A DNA stretch of 60,778 bases from JBCCFW01 sp039029535 (GTDB taxonomy: Bacteria; Acidobacteriota; JBCCFW01). The notes beneath the pieces were generated by a model. It worked only from the letters and a program-made list of their open reading frames with translations. It made no database searches and was not told where the DNA came from. The DNA lies in NCBI GenBank assembly GCA_039029535.1, contig JBCCFW010000025.1:1-60778 (forward strand). The letters run 5' to 3'. Of this stretch, positions 45,546 to 54,116 are shown piece by piece. Positions within the stretch are counted from its first letter, which is position 1, and each line of letters begins with the position of its first letter. Both the position numbers and the translations under genes were made by a program.

Positions 45546-46022
45546 GTGGTTCGTGTCCTCAAGCCGCCGATGTCGCTCGACGCAGTCGGTGACCAGCCGT
45601 CGGTCTTCCTCGCCGGCTCCATCGAGATGGGGCGCGCCGAGGACTGGCAGGAACGCGTGACCACCGCGCTCGCCGACGAGGACGTCGTCATCCTCAACCC
45701 ACGTCGCGACGAGTGGGACGCGAGCTGGGAACAGTCGATCGACAACCCTCGGTTCCGCGAGCAGGTCGAGTGGGAGCTCGACGGGCAAGACCGGGCGAAC
45801 GTCATCGCGATGTACTTCGCACCGGACACCCGAGCGCCCATCACGCTGATGGAGCTCGGTCTGTTCGCTCGCAGCGGCAAGGTGATCGCTTGCTGTCCGG
45901 ACGGCTACTGGCGCAAGGGGAACATCGAGGTGGTCTGCGCGAGGCACGACATCCCGCTGGTCGAGGGGCTGGAGGCGTTGGTGGAGGCAGTGAGGACCAA
46001 GCTTGCGAGAGAGTCTCGATGA
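45546..46022 (+). CDS. Nucleoside 2-deoxyribosyltransferase-like protein
   Basis: 158 residues from GTG 45546, behind GGAGG at 45535. Nucleoside deoxyribosyltransferase-like core: VFLAGSIEMG, ILNPRRDEWDASWEQ, and the nucleophile Glu in APITLMELGLFA. The long conserved C-terminal block GYWRKGNIEVVCARHDIPLV is typical of a standalone subfamily. These enzymes cleave or exchange the N-glycosidic bond of deoxynucleosides; some relatives deplete nucleotides in defence. The stop overlaps the next start (ATGA), so the two form a pair. Confidence 0.85.
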   Translation: MVRVLKPPMSLDAVGDQPSVFLAGSIEMGRAEDWQERVTTALADEDVVILNPRRDEWDASWEQSIDNPRFREQVEWELDGQDRANVIAMYFAPDTRAPITLMELGLFARSGKVIACCPDGYWRKGNIEVVCARHDIPLVEGLEALVEAVRTKLARESR

Positions 46023-46546
46023 CGGCAGTCGAGCTTCGGCTTCATGTTCAGGAGCCTCACCGAGCGACGACCGAGTGGAAGCAGGTCAAGGGGATCGCCC
46101 GTCGCCTCCACCGACATCTCAACCAGGAGAAAGTGCTTCGTCGAATCGCCGCCGTGAACAAGCCGAGGGCCAGTAGCGCGGACATTCAGGCGACGTTCGC
46201 CGACTTCGCGCGAACGCTCGGCTTCGAGAGCGAGAAGAAGGGCTTGTTCGCTGGCTCCGAGTTCGCGCTACGGCCCGATTACTACCTCGACCTGGGAGAG
46301 GGCGGTGTATTGCTGGAGGTCGAGCGTGGCAAGACCACCATCAACAACATGGACCTCCTCGACTTCTGGAAGTGTCATCTCTGCCCGGGTGGGAGGTACC
46401 TCTTCCTGCTCGTTCCGCGAGCCCTCCGACAGAACGAGACGATGACGCCGAGAAACGAGTTCGCGACGGTGGATCGCCGTCTCGCGACGTTCTTTCAGCC
46501 TGGTAGCTACACCAACGTCCGTGGCCTGGCGCTCTTCGGCTACTGA
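46019..46546 (+). CDS. Uncharacterised protein, possible PD-(D/E)XK-like nuclease fold
   Basis: 175 residues from ATG 46019, overlapping the deoxyribosyltransferase-like gene. Its core LRPDYYLDLGEGGVLLEVERG, followed by KTTINNMDLLDFWKCHL, has the Asp...Glu-x-Glu spacing and strand-strand-helix order of PD-(D/E)XK nucleases, but the motif is not classical and I do not recognise the family. Base composition is visibly lower in G+C than the neighbours. Ends before a strong hairpin. Confidence 0.55.
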   Translation: MTAVELRLHVQEPHRATTEWKQVKGIARRLHRHLNQEKVLRRIAAVNKPRASSADIQATFADFARTLGFESEKKGLFAGSEFALRPDYYLDLGEGGVLLEVERGKTTINNMDLLDFWKCHLCPGGRYLFLLVPRALRQNETMTPRNEFATVDRRLATFFQPGSYTNVRGLALFGY

Positions 46547-46553
46547 GAACCCC

Positions 46554-46588
46554 GGCTGACCCGGGACCACCCAGGCCCCGGGTCAGTC
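46554..46588. terminator. Strong hairpin between convergent genes
   Basis: GGCTGACCCGGG (46554-46565) pairs with CCCGGGTCAGTC (46577-46588): 12 bp with one G-T pair and an 11-nt loop. It lies between the stops of two convergent genes. Likely bidirectional terminator. Confidence 0.65.
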
Positions 46589-46602
46589 GAGCCCTCCGCG
46601 CG

Positions 46603-48705
46603 TCAGTCTTCGTCCTCGCGTCGGCGCTTGCGCAGCGCCGCAGCCGTCGCACCACCGAGCATCGTCAACCCGACCATCGTCGCCGGCTCGGGCGAGGCCG
46701 GCGGTCCGTTGAGACGGAAGGCGCTCGGCGTGGGTCGCGGGCCCGGGTTGCGACGCGGAGAGTGGGGCGTCGGCACCGGCACGGCGGCGTCGACGGTCTT
46801 CTCCGGCTCCTGCGTGACGACCCGATCGGAGGTCGCGACGAAGGAGGTCCACGGCGTGACCAGCGAGTGGTCGAGCCCGAGGCGGGTCACGTCCTCACGG
46901 ATGACGTGGTCGCCCCGACCGCTCGGTCGGTCGCGGAAGGGCAGGCTCAGCTCGCGGAGACCGTGGGCGATCGCGTCGCGAGCCCAGCAGGTCGTGACGA
47001 TGCCTCCGTCACCACCCTTCTCCGGGAGCTCGACCGGGAGGCTCAGCACGACGCGCTCACCTCGCACGAGACCCTCCACCTCGACCTTGCCCGACCTCGC
47101 CTCGTCGTAGCGACCACTGATCCGGATCGCCTGACCCGCGAAGAGGTCGGGCAACGGGTCGGGATAGACCTCAGTGATCCCGAGCTCACTCCAGTCGACC
47201 TGGACGTCGGTGAGCAGCGGCGACTTGAGACGACGCGCCAGGCCCGCCGTGACCTCGTCGATGTCGTCGGTCGAGGACAGGTAGGCGACCGTGCCTCGCC
47301 CGCGTTGAGCCAGCTCGTCGAGCAGGTAGCGGTTGGGTGAGTCGCTCACGCCGAGCGCGTGGAGTCGCGCGTCACCGAGCAGCTCGGCTGACAGGCCGAG
47401 GACCGCCTGCTCGTTGCCGATGTAGCCGTCGGTCAACAAGACCACCAGGCGCAGGAAGCCGGGTCGCACCGGCGAGCCCATCGCGCGCTTCAGCCCGACC
47501 TCCATGTCGGTCCCGCCATTGGCGCGGAGCGAGTCGATGTACTGACTGGCCAACGCGATCTCGGTCCGCTGCGCCGGCTGCACGCGTTGCGACATCTCCG
47601 TGCTGTCGTCGGCGAAGCGCACGATCCGGAAGGTGTCCGTCGGCCGCAGCTCCTCGAGGCAACGCTGCATGAGCGCCTGGCAGGCCGCGAGGGCCTGGCC
47701 TTCCATGGAGCCCGAGGTGTCGACGACGAACACGACCTCGCGAGGCGTGACCTGCTCCTCGGGCGGCTCTTCGGGAGCCTCGAGCAGGAGCGAGACCGTC
47801 CCGCCCAGCTCGTCACGGTGCGCGAAGACACCTGCCTGCACGTCGTCGCCCGCCAGCCGGTAGCGGAACACGACGTCGCGGTTGCCGATGACGGCGCCGT
47901 CACGGAAGCGGGCTGCGAGCTCCGAGCCGTCGGAGTGAACCTCGAGCTCGTGGCTCGGGCTGAAGGCTTCCTCGATGGGCATGCCACCGTCGAGGCTCAG
48001 CACGAGATCGACACGACCGCTGTCGACGGACTCGGGCAGGCCGTCCTCGGCCGTCGGTGCCGTGGGCACCGGACCCTGAAGCTGCCAGGCCAGCGAGCCG
48101 TTGGCTGCACCACCATCGTCTCCGCCTCGAGCCGCGGCCGGCGGGCCGTCGGAGAAGCGGCCATGACGGGGGCCGACCACCGTCGGGAGCACGAGCTCGT
48201 AGCGACCTTCGTCGCGGCGGGCGGTGGTCACGTAGACCAGCTCGACCTCGATGGCCTCGCCTGGCGGCAGGTGCGCGACCTGCTGCGTGAAGACATTGGG
48301 TCGGTGCTGACGCACGAGCGCCGCCTGTCGTCCCTGCGCCTTGGCTTCCTCGTAGCGACGCTCGGCCGTGCTCGTCTCCTCGATGCGGGTGGTGAGCACC
48401 TCGTCGCCTGCATGCACGGTCATCGCTTGCAGGGCGGCTCGGTTGTCGAGCGGGAAGACATAGGTGGCGTTGAGCATCTGATCCGTCGGGTTCTCGAAGA
48501 CCTGACGCAGGGTCACCGTCCAGAGGTCGCCTCGACCCCGGGCGTCGACGAGCGAGCTGACCAGGGGCAGCGTGAGACGACGTCCCTCCACTTCGGCTTC
48601 GAAGCTGCCGGCGAGCTCCCGCTGCGGACGCGCGGTGGCCGACGGGCTCGAGGTGAGGGGAAGTGACAACGACAAGATGAAGGGCAACATGGCAAGCGAT
48701 TTCAA
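46603..48705 (-). CDS. VIT and VWA domain protein with PEP-CTERM sorting signal
   Basis: About 700 residues from TTG 48705. This start is preferred to ATG 48690 because GGAG lies 7 nt upstream of the TTG, the TTGA overlaps the exosortase stop, and it gives the signal peptide a Lys (LKSLAMLPFILSLSLPLT). A VIT domain spans about 45-165 (QVFENPTDQMLNATYVFPL). A VWA domain starts near 320 with the MIDAS DTSGSM. The C-terminus is a PEP-CTERM signal: SPEPATM (about 671), a hydrophobic stretch, then RKRRREDED. It is expected to be exported, cut and anchored or released by the adjacent exosortase. VIT-VWA proteins are often surface adhesion or matrix proteins. Confidence 0.9.
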   Translation of the reverse strand: MKSLAMLPFILSLSLPLTSSPSATARPQRELAGSFEAEVEGRRLTLPLVSSLVDARGRGDLWTVTLRQVFENPTDQMLNATYVFPLDNRAALQAMTVHAGDEVLTTRIEETSTAERRYEEAKAQGRQAALVRQHRPNVFTQQVAHLPPGEAIEVELVYVTTARRDEGRYELVLPTVVGPRHGRFSDGPPAAARGGDDGGAANGSLAWQLQGPVPTAPTAEDGLPESVDSGRVDLVLSLDGGMPIEEAFSPSHELEVHSDGSELAARFRDGAVIGNRDVVFRYRLAGDDVQAGVFAHRDELGGTVSLLLEAPEEPPEEQVTPREVVFVVDTSGSMEGQALAACQALMQRCLEELRPTDTFRIVRFADDSTEMSQRVQPAQRTEIALASQYIDSLRANGGTDMEVGLKRAMGSPVRPGFLRLVVLLTDGYIGNEQAVLGLSAELLGDARLHALGVSDSPNRYLLDELAQRGRGTVAYLSSTDDIDEVTAGLARRLKSPLLTDVQVDWSELGITEVYPDPLPDLFAGQAIRISGRYDEARSGKVEVEGLVRGERVVLSLPVELPEKGGDGGIVTTCWARDAIAHGLRELSLPFRDRPSGRGDHVIREDVTRLGLDHSLVTPWTSFVATSDRVVTQEPEKTVDAAVPVPTPHSPRRNPGPRPTPSAFRLNGPPASPEPATMVGLTMLGGATAAALRKRRREDED

Positions 48706-50234
48706 GAGACGTCTCCGGTCGGGAACGGGGACGGGGGGATGTCGAACACCTGGGCGAGCTGGCGATCGAAGGCGAGGATCTCGGAGTGCGGGTGGCCCCA
48801 GGGCGCCACTCGCTCGAGAGAGGTCCACGTGCGGTCGCGGCCGTGCAGCCAGTGCCAGGCCACCTCGCCGATGCTGCTGGCGAGGGTCCCGGACTCCCCG
48901 ACGAAGCTCACGCGGACCTGTCGTTGCGTCCCGTCGCGATCCACCGCTCGATAGAAGGCGCTTCGGGTTCCCGAATCCCTTCGACCGAGATAGCGCACGT
49001 CTTGACCGAGGCCCCGGAGGCACTGGTCGGGGGCGTGCAGGTGACGCAACGGTGAGGTCGAGCGCACGACGACGAGCACCTGCTCGCCGTACCGTGCCTT
49101 CGCCGCACCGCCTCCGTTGGCGGCGAAGTACGACTCTTCGTCTGGCGTGAGCGGCAGGGGCTCCGCCAGGAATCCTCCGAGCTCACGGGGGAGCTCGGGA
49201 GCGGTCATCGGACGGCTCGCGTCCACCGTCGTGCGCGGCAGCAGGAGCAGCCCGAGCAGCGCCAGCGCAGAGCAGCTCGCGGGGAGCCAGCGCAGCGACG
49301 GAATGACGGGTGCGGTGCTCTCGGCCGCAGGAGCGGGAGCTCCGTCGGTGAGCTCAGTGCCGTCCCTCGGAGTCGTCGGCTGACGCAGCGCCCACCAGAG
49401 GAGCGGGCCGGCCGCGAGGGCGATCGACACGAGCCCGACGAGCTCGTGCCACGGCGCCTCCATGACGTCGAAGCCGAGGGCGTCCGCTCGCACGAGACCG
49501 ATGGCCAGCAGGGCGATGCGGACGGTGTTGCCGAGGTAGGCGAGCACGATCGAGGCGGCGACCAGGGCGAGGGCCGTGCGCGGTCGGGGCCGGAGCACGG
49601 TCGCCAGGAACACCGCCGAGGTCACGAGCAGGAAGAGCGTCGTCGAGCCCGAGCAAGGCAGGTCGACGAGGACCTCGCGGCCCTCCACCAGCAGCGAGGT
49701 GCCGATGCGCTCGACCGGCTCGAAGAGCAGGTCCAGCACGACCGACGCACCTCGCGCCGAGACGAGCTGGAAGGCGAAGCCGAGGACGCGCTGAAGGATG
49801 CGCTCGATGGGAAGGCTCGCGGCGAAGAGCACCGCCAGCCATCCGGGGGACAGGGCCCGGCTGCGCTCCGAGAGTCGGCCGAGCACGCCGAGGGCGTAGA
49901 GGTCGACCGGCAGCGTCAGCGCCGACAGGACGTTCACGTGGATGGCGTGACCCGTCAGCCGCACGAGGGCCGAGAGCGCGAGCAGCCACCAGGCCAGGGT
50001 CCGTCGGCTCGGCACGCCCGGGCCTCCGCTGCGAAGCGGGCTGCTCAGGCTCCACGCGAGCAGGGCGCCGACGAGGAGACCGAGGACCGGTCCGGTTCCC
50101 GAGAGGGTCGGGTCGGTCCAGCTCCGCAGCAGCCAGCGCAGGGGCTCGGCGGCCAGGGCGACCGCCAGCACGAGCGTGATCACGACGAGAAGACGTCGTG
50201 GCACGGGCTGCGGCTGGGTGGTCGAGACGGTCAT
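48702..50234 (-). CDS. Exosortase with a C-terminal EpsI-like domain
   Basis: 510 residues from ATG 50234, with GGTGGAG 6 nt upstream. About eight membrane segments fill residues 15-280. The exosortase/archaeosortase catalytic residues are all present: Cys194 (DLPCSGSTTLF), Arg239 (GNTVRIAL) and His263 (EAPWHELVG). After a Pro/Ala linker the last 170 residues form a soluble domain (LPLTPDEESYF, STSPLRHLHAPDQCLRG, GESGTLASSIGEVAWHW) like the EpsI/methanolan-type domain found with some exosortases. It processes PEP-CTERM proteins in the inner membrane. Only one target is visible here, coupled directly downstream. Confidence 0.92.
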   Translation of the reverse strand: MTVSTTQPQPVPRRLLVVITLVLAVALAAEPLRWLLRSWTDPTLSGTGPVLGLLVGALLAWSLSSPLRSGGPGVPSRRTLAWWLLALSALVRLTGHAIHVNVLSALTLPVDLYALGVLGRLSERSRALSPGWLAVLFAASLPIERILQRVLGFAFQLVSARGASVVLDLLFEPVERIGTSLLVEGREVLVDLPCSGSTTLFLLVTSAVFLATVLRPRPRTALALVAASIVLAYLGNTVRIALLAIGLVRADALGFDVMEAPWHELVGLVSIALAAGPLLWWALRQPTTPRDGTELTDGAPAPAAESTAPVIPSLRWLPASCSALALLGLLLLPRTTVDASRPMTAPELPRELGGFLAEPLPLTPDEESYFAANGGGAAKARYGEQVLVVVRSTSPLRHLHAPDQCLRGLGQDVRYLGRRDSGTRSAFYRAVDRDGTQRQVRVSFVGESGTLASSIGEVAWHWLHGRDRTWTSLERVAPWGHPHSEILAFDRQLAQVFDIPPSPFPTGDVS

Positions 50235-50309
50235 GTCGGGCTCCACCGTGAGCATCGGGTTCCGACATGGCCACGTCGGGACCCGGACGTGACGTCTCAT
50301 CGTCGTGTT

Positions 50310-50325
50310 CTTGACGATTTCGTGA
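50310..50325 (-). promoter_or_regulatory. Predicted response-regulator box between exosortase and regulator genes
   Basis: Minus strand TCACGAAATCGTCAAG, within the 132-bp divergent region. It matches the two motifs at 52739 and 52772 in the pattern (T/C)CACGAnnTCG(C/T)CAnG. The half-sites are spaced 11 bp apart, as is usual for OmpR/PhoB-family binding and for the CreB recognition sequence (TTCAC-N6-TTCAC). Confidence 0.5.
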
Positions 50326-50366
50326 CGTGGCTGGAGTCACGCGGAAAGGTGACCGAGAATGACCGC

Positions 50367-51074
50367 ATGCCGACCGTGCTCGTGGTCGACGACGACCCCC
50401 ACATCCGCGAGGTCCTCCGCTTCGCCCTGGAGAAGGACGGCCATCGCGTGGTCGAGGCTGCCGATGGCCAGGAGGCCCTCGCTCGCTTCGCCGCCGAGTC
50501 TCCCGAGCTCCTCGTTCTCGACGTCGTCATGCCCGAGATGGACGGCATCGAGGCCTGTCGACGGCTCCGCGCGGAGTCTTCCGTCCCCATCCTGTTCCTG
50601 TCCTCGAAGGACGACGAGATCGACCGCATCCTCGGCCTGGAGATGGGCGGCGACGATTACGTCACCAAGCCCTTCAGCCCGCGCGAGCTGGTCGCCCGCA
50701 TCCGGGCGCTGCTCCGACGAGCGGCCGTCCAGGTACCGACCGCAGGAGCGGCGGAGGGCGGCGAGGTCCTGACTCAGGGACGGCTCCGTCTCGACGGCGA
50801 GCGCTTCGAGGTGAGCTGGGACGGCGAGCCGGTGGTCCTCACGGTCACCGAGTTCGGGCTGCTGCGCACCTTGATGAAGCACCCCGGCCGGGTCTCCTCC
50901 CGTCAGGACCTCATGGACCGCGCCTACCGCGAGCACACCGTCGTCACCGAGCGGACCATCGACACTCACGTGCGCCGGCTCCGGCAGAAGTTCGCCGCGG
51001 TCGGTGGACATCCGGTGGAGACCGTCCACGGGCTGGGCTACAAGCTGGGCGACTGCGAAGGAAGCGGGGAGTGA
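50367..51074 (+). CDS. OmpR/PhoB-family response regulator
   Basis: 235 residues from ATG 50367 (GTG 50349 possible). Receiver domain with VVDDDP at 5-10, phospho-acceptor Asp52 (VLDVVMPEMDG) and Lys in YVTKPFSPRE. C-terminal winged helix with LTVTEFGLLRTLMKHPG and VTERTIDTHVRRLRQKF. It overlaps the kinase gene start (GTGA). Divergent from the exosortase and followed by a CreD-like gene, so likely regulator of this module. Confidence 0.94.
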   Translation: MPTVLVVDDDPHIREVLRFALEKDGHRVVEAADGQEALARFAAESPELLVLDVVMPEMDGIEACRRLRAESSVPILFLSSKDDEIDRILGLEMGGDDYVTKPFSPRELVARIRALLRRAAVQVPTAGAAEGGEVLTQGRLRLDGERFEVSWDGEPVVLTVTEFGLLRTLMKHPGRVSSRQDLMDRAYREHTVVTERTIDTHVRRLRQKFAAVGGHPVETVHGLGYKLGDCEGSGE

Positions 51075-52729
51075 GGCACTACCCGGGCCTGCTGCGTCAC
51101 CTGCCTCCGGTTCGACTCCGCAGCATCTTCCTCTTCGTCGCCGTTCTCATCCTGGGCATGCCCTCGGGCGGCGTCGTGTTGCTGCGGCTCTACGAGAGCG
51201 CGCTCATCCGTCGCACGGAGTCCGAGCTCCTCGCCCAGGGCGCCTTCATCGCCGCCGCCCACGCCGCCGAGCTCGAGCGTCAGGCGTCACCGACGCAGAT
51301 CGCCAGCTTCGGCGTGCCGCTCACCGAGCGTGGTGCGGACTGGCATCCGGTGGTCGGCGCGCGGATGCGGGGCCGACTCGATCGGCTCGACCCGGGCGAG
51401 CCCTTCCATCCGCTCCGCGCCGAGCTGAGCCTGCGTCGCGACCCCGTGCTGCCAGGGGCACCCGATCCCGAGCCCGCCGACGGTGAGCCCCTGGCCTTCG
51501 AGCTGGCGGCCGGGAGGGCGCTGGAGCCGGTGCTCATCGCCGGCCAGCGTCGGACCCTCGCCGGGTTGCGCATCGTCGATCCCCAGGGGCGGGTCGTCGC
51601 CAGCACCGGTGACGGCCACGGGCTGTCGCTTCTCCATCGCGAGGGCGTGCGTCATGCGCTCGCCGGACATCCCGTGAGCCTGCTGCGGGCCCGCGACGAG
51701 ATGGACCGTCATCCCCTGACCTCGGCGAGCCGCAACACCTGGCTCCGGGTGGTCGTCGCCGTGCCCATCGTGCGCGACGGTCGAAGCTGGGGCGCGGTCC
51801 TTCTTCAACGCACGCCCGAGAGCGTGCAGAAGTCGCTGCACGCCATTCGGCACGAGATCATCGCGGGGCTCATCGTCGTGCTCGGCATCGCGACGCTGGT
51901 CTCGGTGCTCACTTCACGCCTGGTCAGCGGACCGGTGCAGGAGCTGGTCGTCCGGGCGGAGGACGTCGTCGCCGGTCGCAAGAGACGAGTGGCTCCGCTG
52001 GAGCGGCCCGGCACCGTCGAACTCGAGCGGCTGTCGCGGGCCTACTCGGAGCTGACCGAGGCGCTCGCGCGACGCAGCGAGGTCGTCGACGCCTTCGCCG
52101 CGCACGTGTCGCACGAGTTCAAGACACCGCTGACCGCATTGCGGGGCGCGGTCGAGCTGCTGCGTGATCACGGCGACGACATGGAGCCGGAGCAGCGTGA
52201 GCGCTTCCTCCGCAACGTCGATGTCGACGCCCGCCGCCTGGAACGCCTGCTGGCCCGGCTGCTGACGCTCACTCGGGCGGACCTCGCCACGCCCAGCTCC
52301 GAGCGCAGTGAGCTGGGCGAGGTCGCGCGGGCTCTCGAAGAGCGTGACGAGCTCGCGCCTCTTCAGGTTCGGCTCGAAGGGATGCCGAGCGTGCTCATGC
52401 CTCGCGAGGCCCTGGTCGCCGTGCTCGAGCAGCTCCTGTCGAACGCACGGCGTCATGCCGGGACCGAGGCCACCGTGTCGCTGGAGGCCCGAGCCGAGGC
52501 GCGCGACGGCAGTGACGGCGTCGCGATCGACGTCGTCGACGATGGTCCGGGCATCCGTGCGGATCGGCTCGAACGGATCTTCGAGCCCTTCTTCAGCACC
52601 TCGACCGACGAGGGCGGCACGGGCTTGGGCTTGTCGATCGCGCGCGCACTGGTGAGCTCGCACGGCGGCAGCCTCGAGGTCAGCTCGCGTCCGGGTCGCA
52701 CGACGTTCACCGCTTGGTTGCCGGCCTGA
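51071..52729 (+). CDS. Sensor histidine kinase
   Basis: 552 residues from GTG 51071. Membrane segment at about 16-38, a periplasmic sensor region of some 220 residues (GADWHPVVGARMRGR, ARDEMDRHPLTSASRNTWLR), second membrane segment near 262-283, then HAMP. Phosphorylated His348 in HVSHEFKTPLTALRG. ATP-binding blocks: N-box QLLSNARRHAG, G1 VVDDGPGIRADRLERIFEPF, G2 GGTGLGLSIARAL. Its layout (large periplasmic domain, partner OmpR-type regulator, CreD-like gene next) resembles CreC. Confidence 0.93.
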   Translation: MRHYPGLLRHLPPVRLRSIFLFVAVLILGMPSGGVVLLRLYESALIRRTESELLAQGAFIAAAHAAELERQASPTQIASFGVPLTERGADWHPVVGARMRGRLDRLDPGEPFHPLRAELSLRRDPVLPGAPDPEPADGEPLAFELAAGRALEPVLIAGQRRTLAGLRIVDPQGRVVASTGDGHGLSLLHREGVRHALAGHPVSLLRARDEMDRHPLTSASRNTWLRVVVAVPIVRDGRSWGAVLLQRTPESVQKSLHAIRHEIIAGLIVVLGIATLVSVLTSRLVSGPVQELVVRAEDVVAGRKRRVAPLERPGTVELERLSRAYSELTEALARRSEVVDAFAAHVSHEFKTPLTALRGAVELLRDHGDDMEPEQRERFLRNVDVDARRLERLLARLLTLTRADLATPSSERSELGEVARALEERDELAPLQVRLEGMPSVLMPREALVAVLEQLLSNARRHAGTEATVSLEARAEARDGSDGVAIDVVDDGPGIRADRLERIFEPFFSTSTDEGGTGLGLSIARALVSSHGGSLEVSSRPGRTTFTAWLPA

Positions 52730-52738
52730 GCGAAGACG

Positions 52739-52787
52739 CCACGACGTCGCCACGTCGTTTCCGTCTCGGTGTCACGACTTCGCCACT
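52739..52787 (+). promoter_or_regulatory. Two tandem predicted regulator boxes before the CreD-like gene
   Basis: CCACGACGTCGCCACG (52739-52754) and TCACGACTTCGCCACT (52772-52787) are near-identical, lie on the same strand and start 33 bp apart, three helical turns. Each contains a CAC half-site repeated at 11 bp. They lie in the 122 bp between the kinase stop and the CreD-like start, matching the single box at 50310. Confidence 0.6.
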
Positions 52788-52851
52788 TCCGGATCGCACG
52801 CTGAAGTCGACGCTCGGTCACGACGCGTCGACGTTGGCGGAGACCCAGGCG

Positions 52852-54102
52852 ATGAGCTCGACGCTACTCAACCGATTCACGCTTCTCGGAGTCTTCCTCT
52901 TGCCGGGGACCTGGGCCTGGGAGGTCCTCGGTGACCGCGTCGAGGACGGATTCGCCCGACGTCGTCAGGCGCAGCTCGCACGGAATCGGGGCCCCCTGCT
53001 GACGCAGGTCGACCCACGGTTCCGTGCCGAGCTGGCGCCGCCTCGCGACGCGCCGGCCCGACCGGGGACCTGGCGACGCGTCGATCCCCTGCCGACCTGG
53101 ACGGATGTCTCCGTCATGGCGACCGATCTCGACCTCACGCTCAGCGGTGAGTCCGCTCCTGGGCGGGTCCGGATCGACGCCGTGAAGCACTGGGAGCTCG
53201 CGGTGCCGTCGGGCACGCGCTGGCTCGAGGCGGATCTCCTGGTGGGTGATGCCCGAACGCGCTTCGAAGCGCTGCGCGTGGACGTGAACGGACGCGAGGT
53301 CCCGAGATCGGCATGGGCCTGGAGGAAGCACGGAGGACGACGGGTCCTCCACCTGCAGGCCGCGCACGATCTCTCCGCAGGGAGAGTGCCGGTCGAGCTC
53401 TGCTACCGTGTCAGGGGAGCTTCGGGCTGGGGACATCGTCTGGAGCAACGTGAGCCCTCGAGCTTTCGGGCGACCGTGCGAACCGACTTCACGCCCCGCG
53501 TGCCGAGTGGCTCCGTGGAACCTCTCGACCTCTGGCAGGAAGACGACGGCTGGCTCGCGCGCTGGGAGGGGGGAGCGTCGTCGAGCGGCTCGCTGATCGC
53601 CATCGAGCGACCGACGACCGGCCACTCCGAACGCTGGGCGGCGGCTCGGCTGATCAGTCGGGCGCCCGTCGTGCTCCTCCTGTCAGGGAGCGTGCTCGGC
53701 CTGCTCGCGCTCGCCCAGGGTCGGCCATTGCCGCCGCACCAGTGGTTGCTCACCGCGGCGGGCGTGGTCTCCTTCTACCTGCTGCTGCCGCAGCTCGTGC
53801 TGCAGCTCGGCATGGCGCTGGCGTTCTCGCTGTCCGCGGCCGTGAGCGTCGTGACGACCTGCCTCTACCTGCAAGGCGTGGTGAGCCCGTCGTTCGCCTG
53901 GCTCCAGGCAGGGCCGGTCCTGCTCGTGTTCCACGTGGGGTTCTCGCTCGGTCAGCTCTTTCCCCGCGTGTCGGGCGTGGTCACCGCCGGTTGTGCCGTG
54001 CTCGCCCTGGGCCTGGTGATGCAGCTCGTCGCCCGACTCGAGCGCCGTCGTGACGACGCTCTCGACGTCGGTGGGCAGGCACCGAAGGGGAGGTCTCGAT
54101 GA
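52852..54102 (+). CDS. CreD-like inner-membrane protein
   Basis: 416 residues from ATG 52852, with GGAG at 52839. One N-terminal membrane segment (about 6-25), a periplasmic beta-rich domain to about 260, then five to six membrane segments ending in a basic tail. The order (helix, periplasmic part, C-terminal helix cluster ending FSLSAAVSVVTTCLYLQGVV) and the placement after a response regulator and kinase match CreD, whose expression in Enterobacteria and relatives is driven by CreBC. Sequence resemblance is modest, so the name is tentative. It ends 14 bp from the convergent lipoprotein gene. Confidence 0.55.
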   Translation: MSSTLLNRFTLLGVFLLPGTWAWEVLGDRVEDGFARRRQAQLARNRGPLLTQVDPRFRAELAPPRDAPARPGTWRRVDPLPTWTDVSVMATDLDLTLSGESAPGRVRIDAVKHWELAVPSGTRWLEADLLVGDARTRFEALRVDVNGREVPRSAWAWRKHGGRRVLHLQAAHDLSAGRVPVELCYRVRGASGWGHRLEQREPSSFRATVRTDFTPRVPSGSVEPLDLWQEDDGWLARWEGGASSSGSLIAIERPTTGHSERWAAARLISRAPVVLLLSGSVLGLLALAQGRPLPPHQWLLTAAGVVSFYLLLPQLVLQLGMALAFSLSAAVSVVTTCLYLQGVVSPSFAWLQAGPVLLVFHVGFSLGQLFPRVSGVVTAGCAVLALGLVMQLVARLERRRDDALDVGGQAPKGRSR

Positions 54103-54116
54103 AGAGCTCGTCAGAG

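Noticed and set aside
45546..46022. Deoxyribosyltransferase as the effector of the retron (type II style)
   Set aside because: It lies about 18 kb from the RT with unrelated genes between, and the retron already has two adjacent partner genes.
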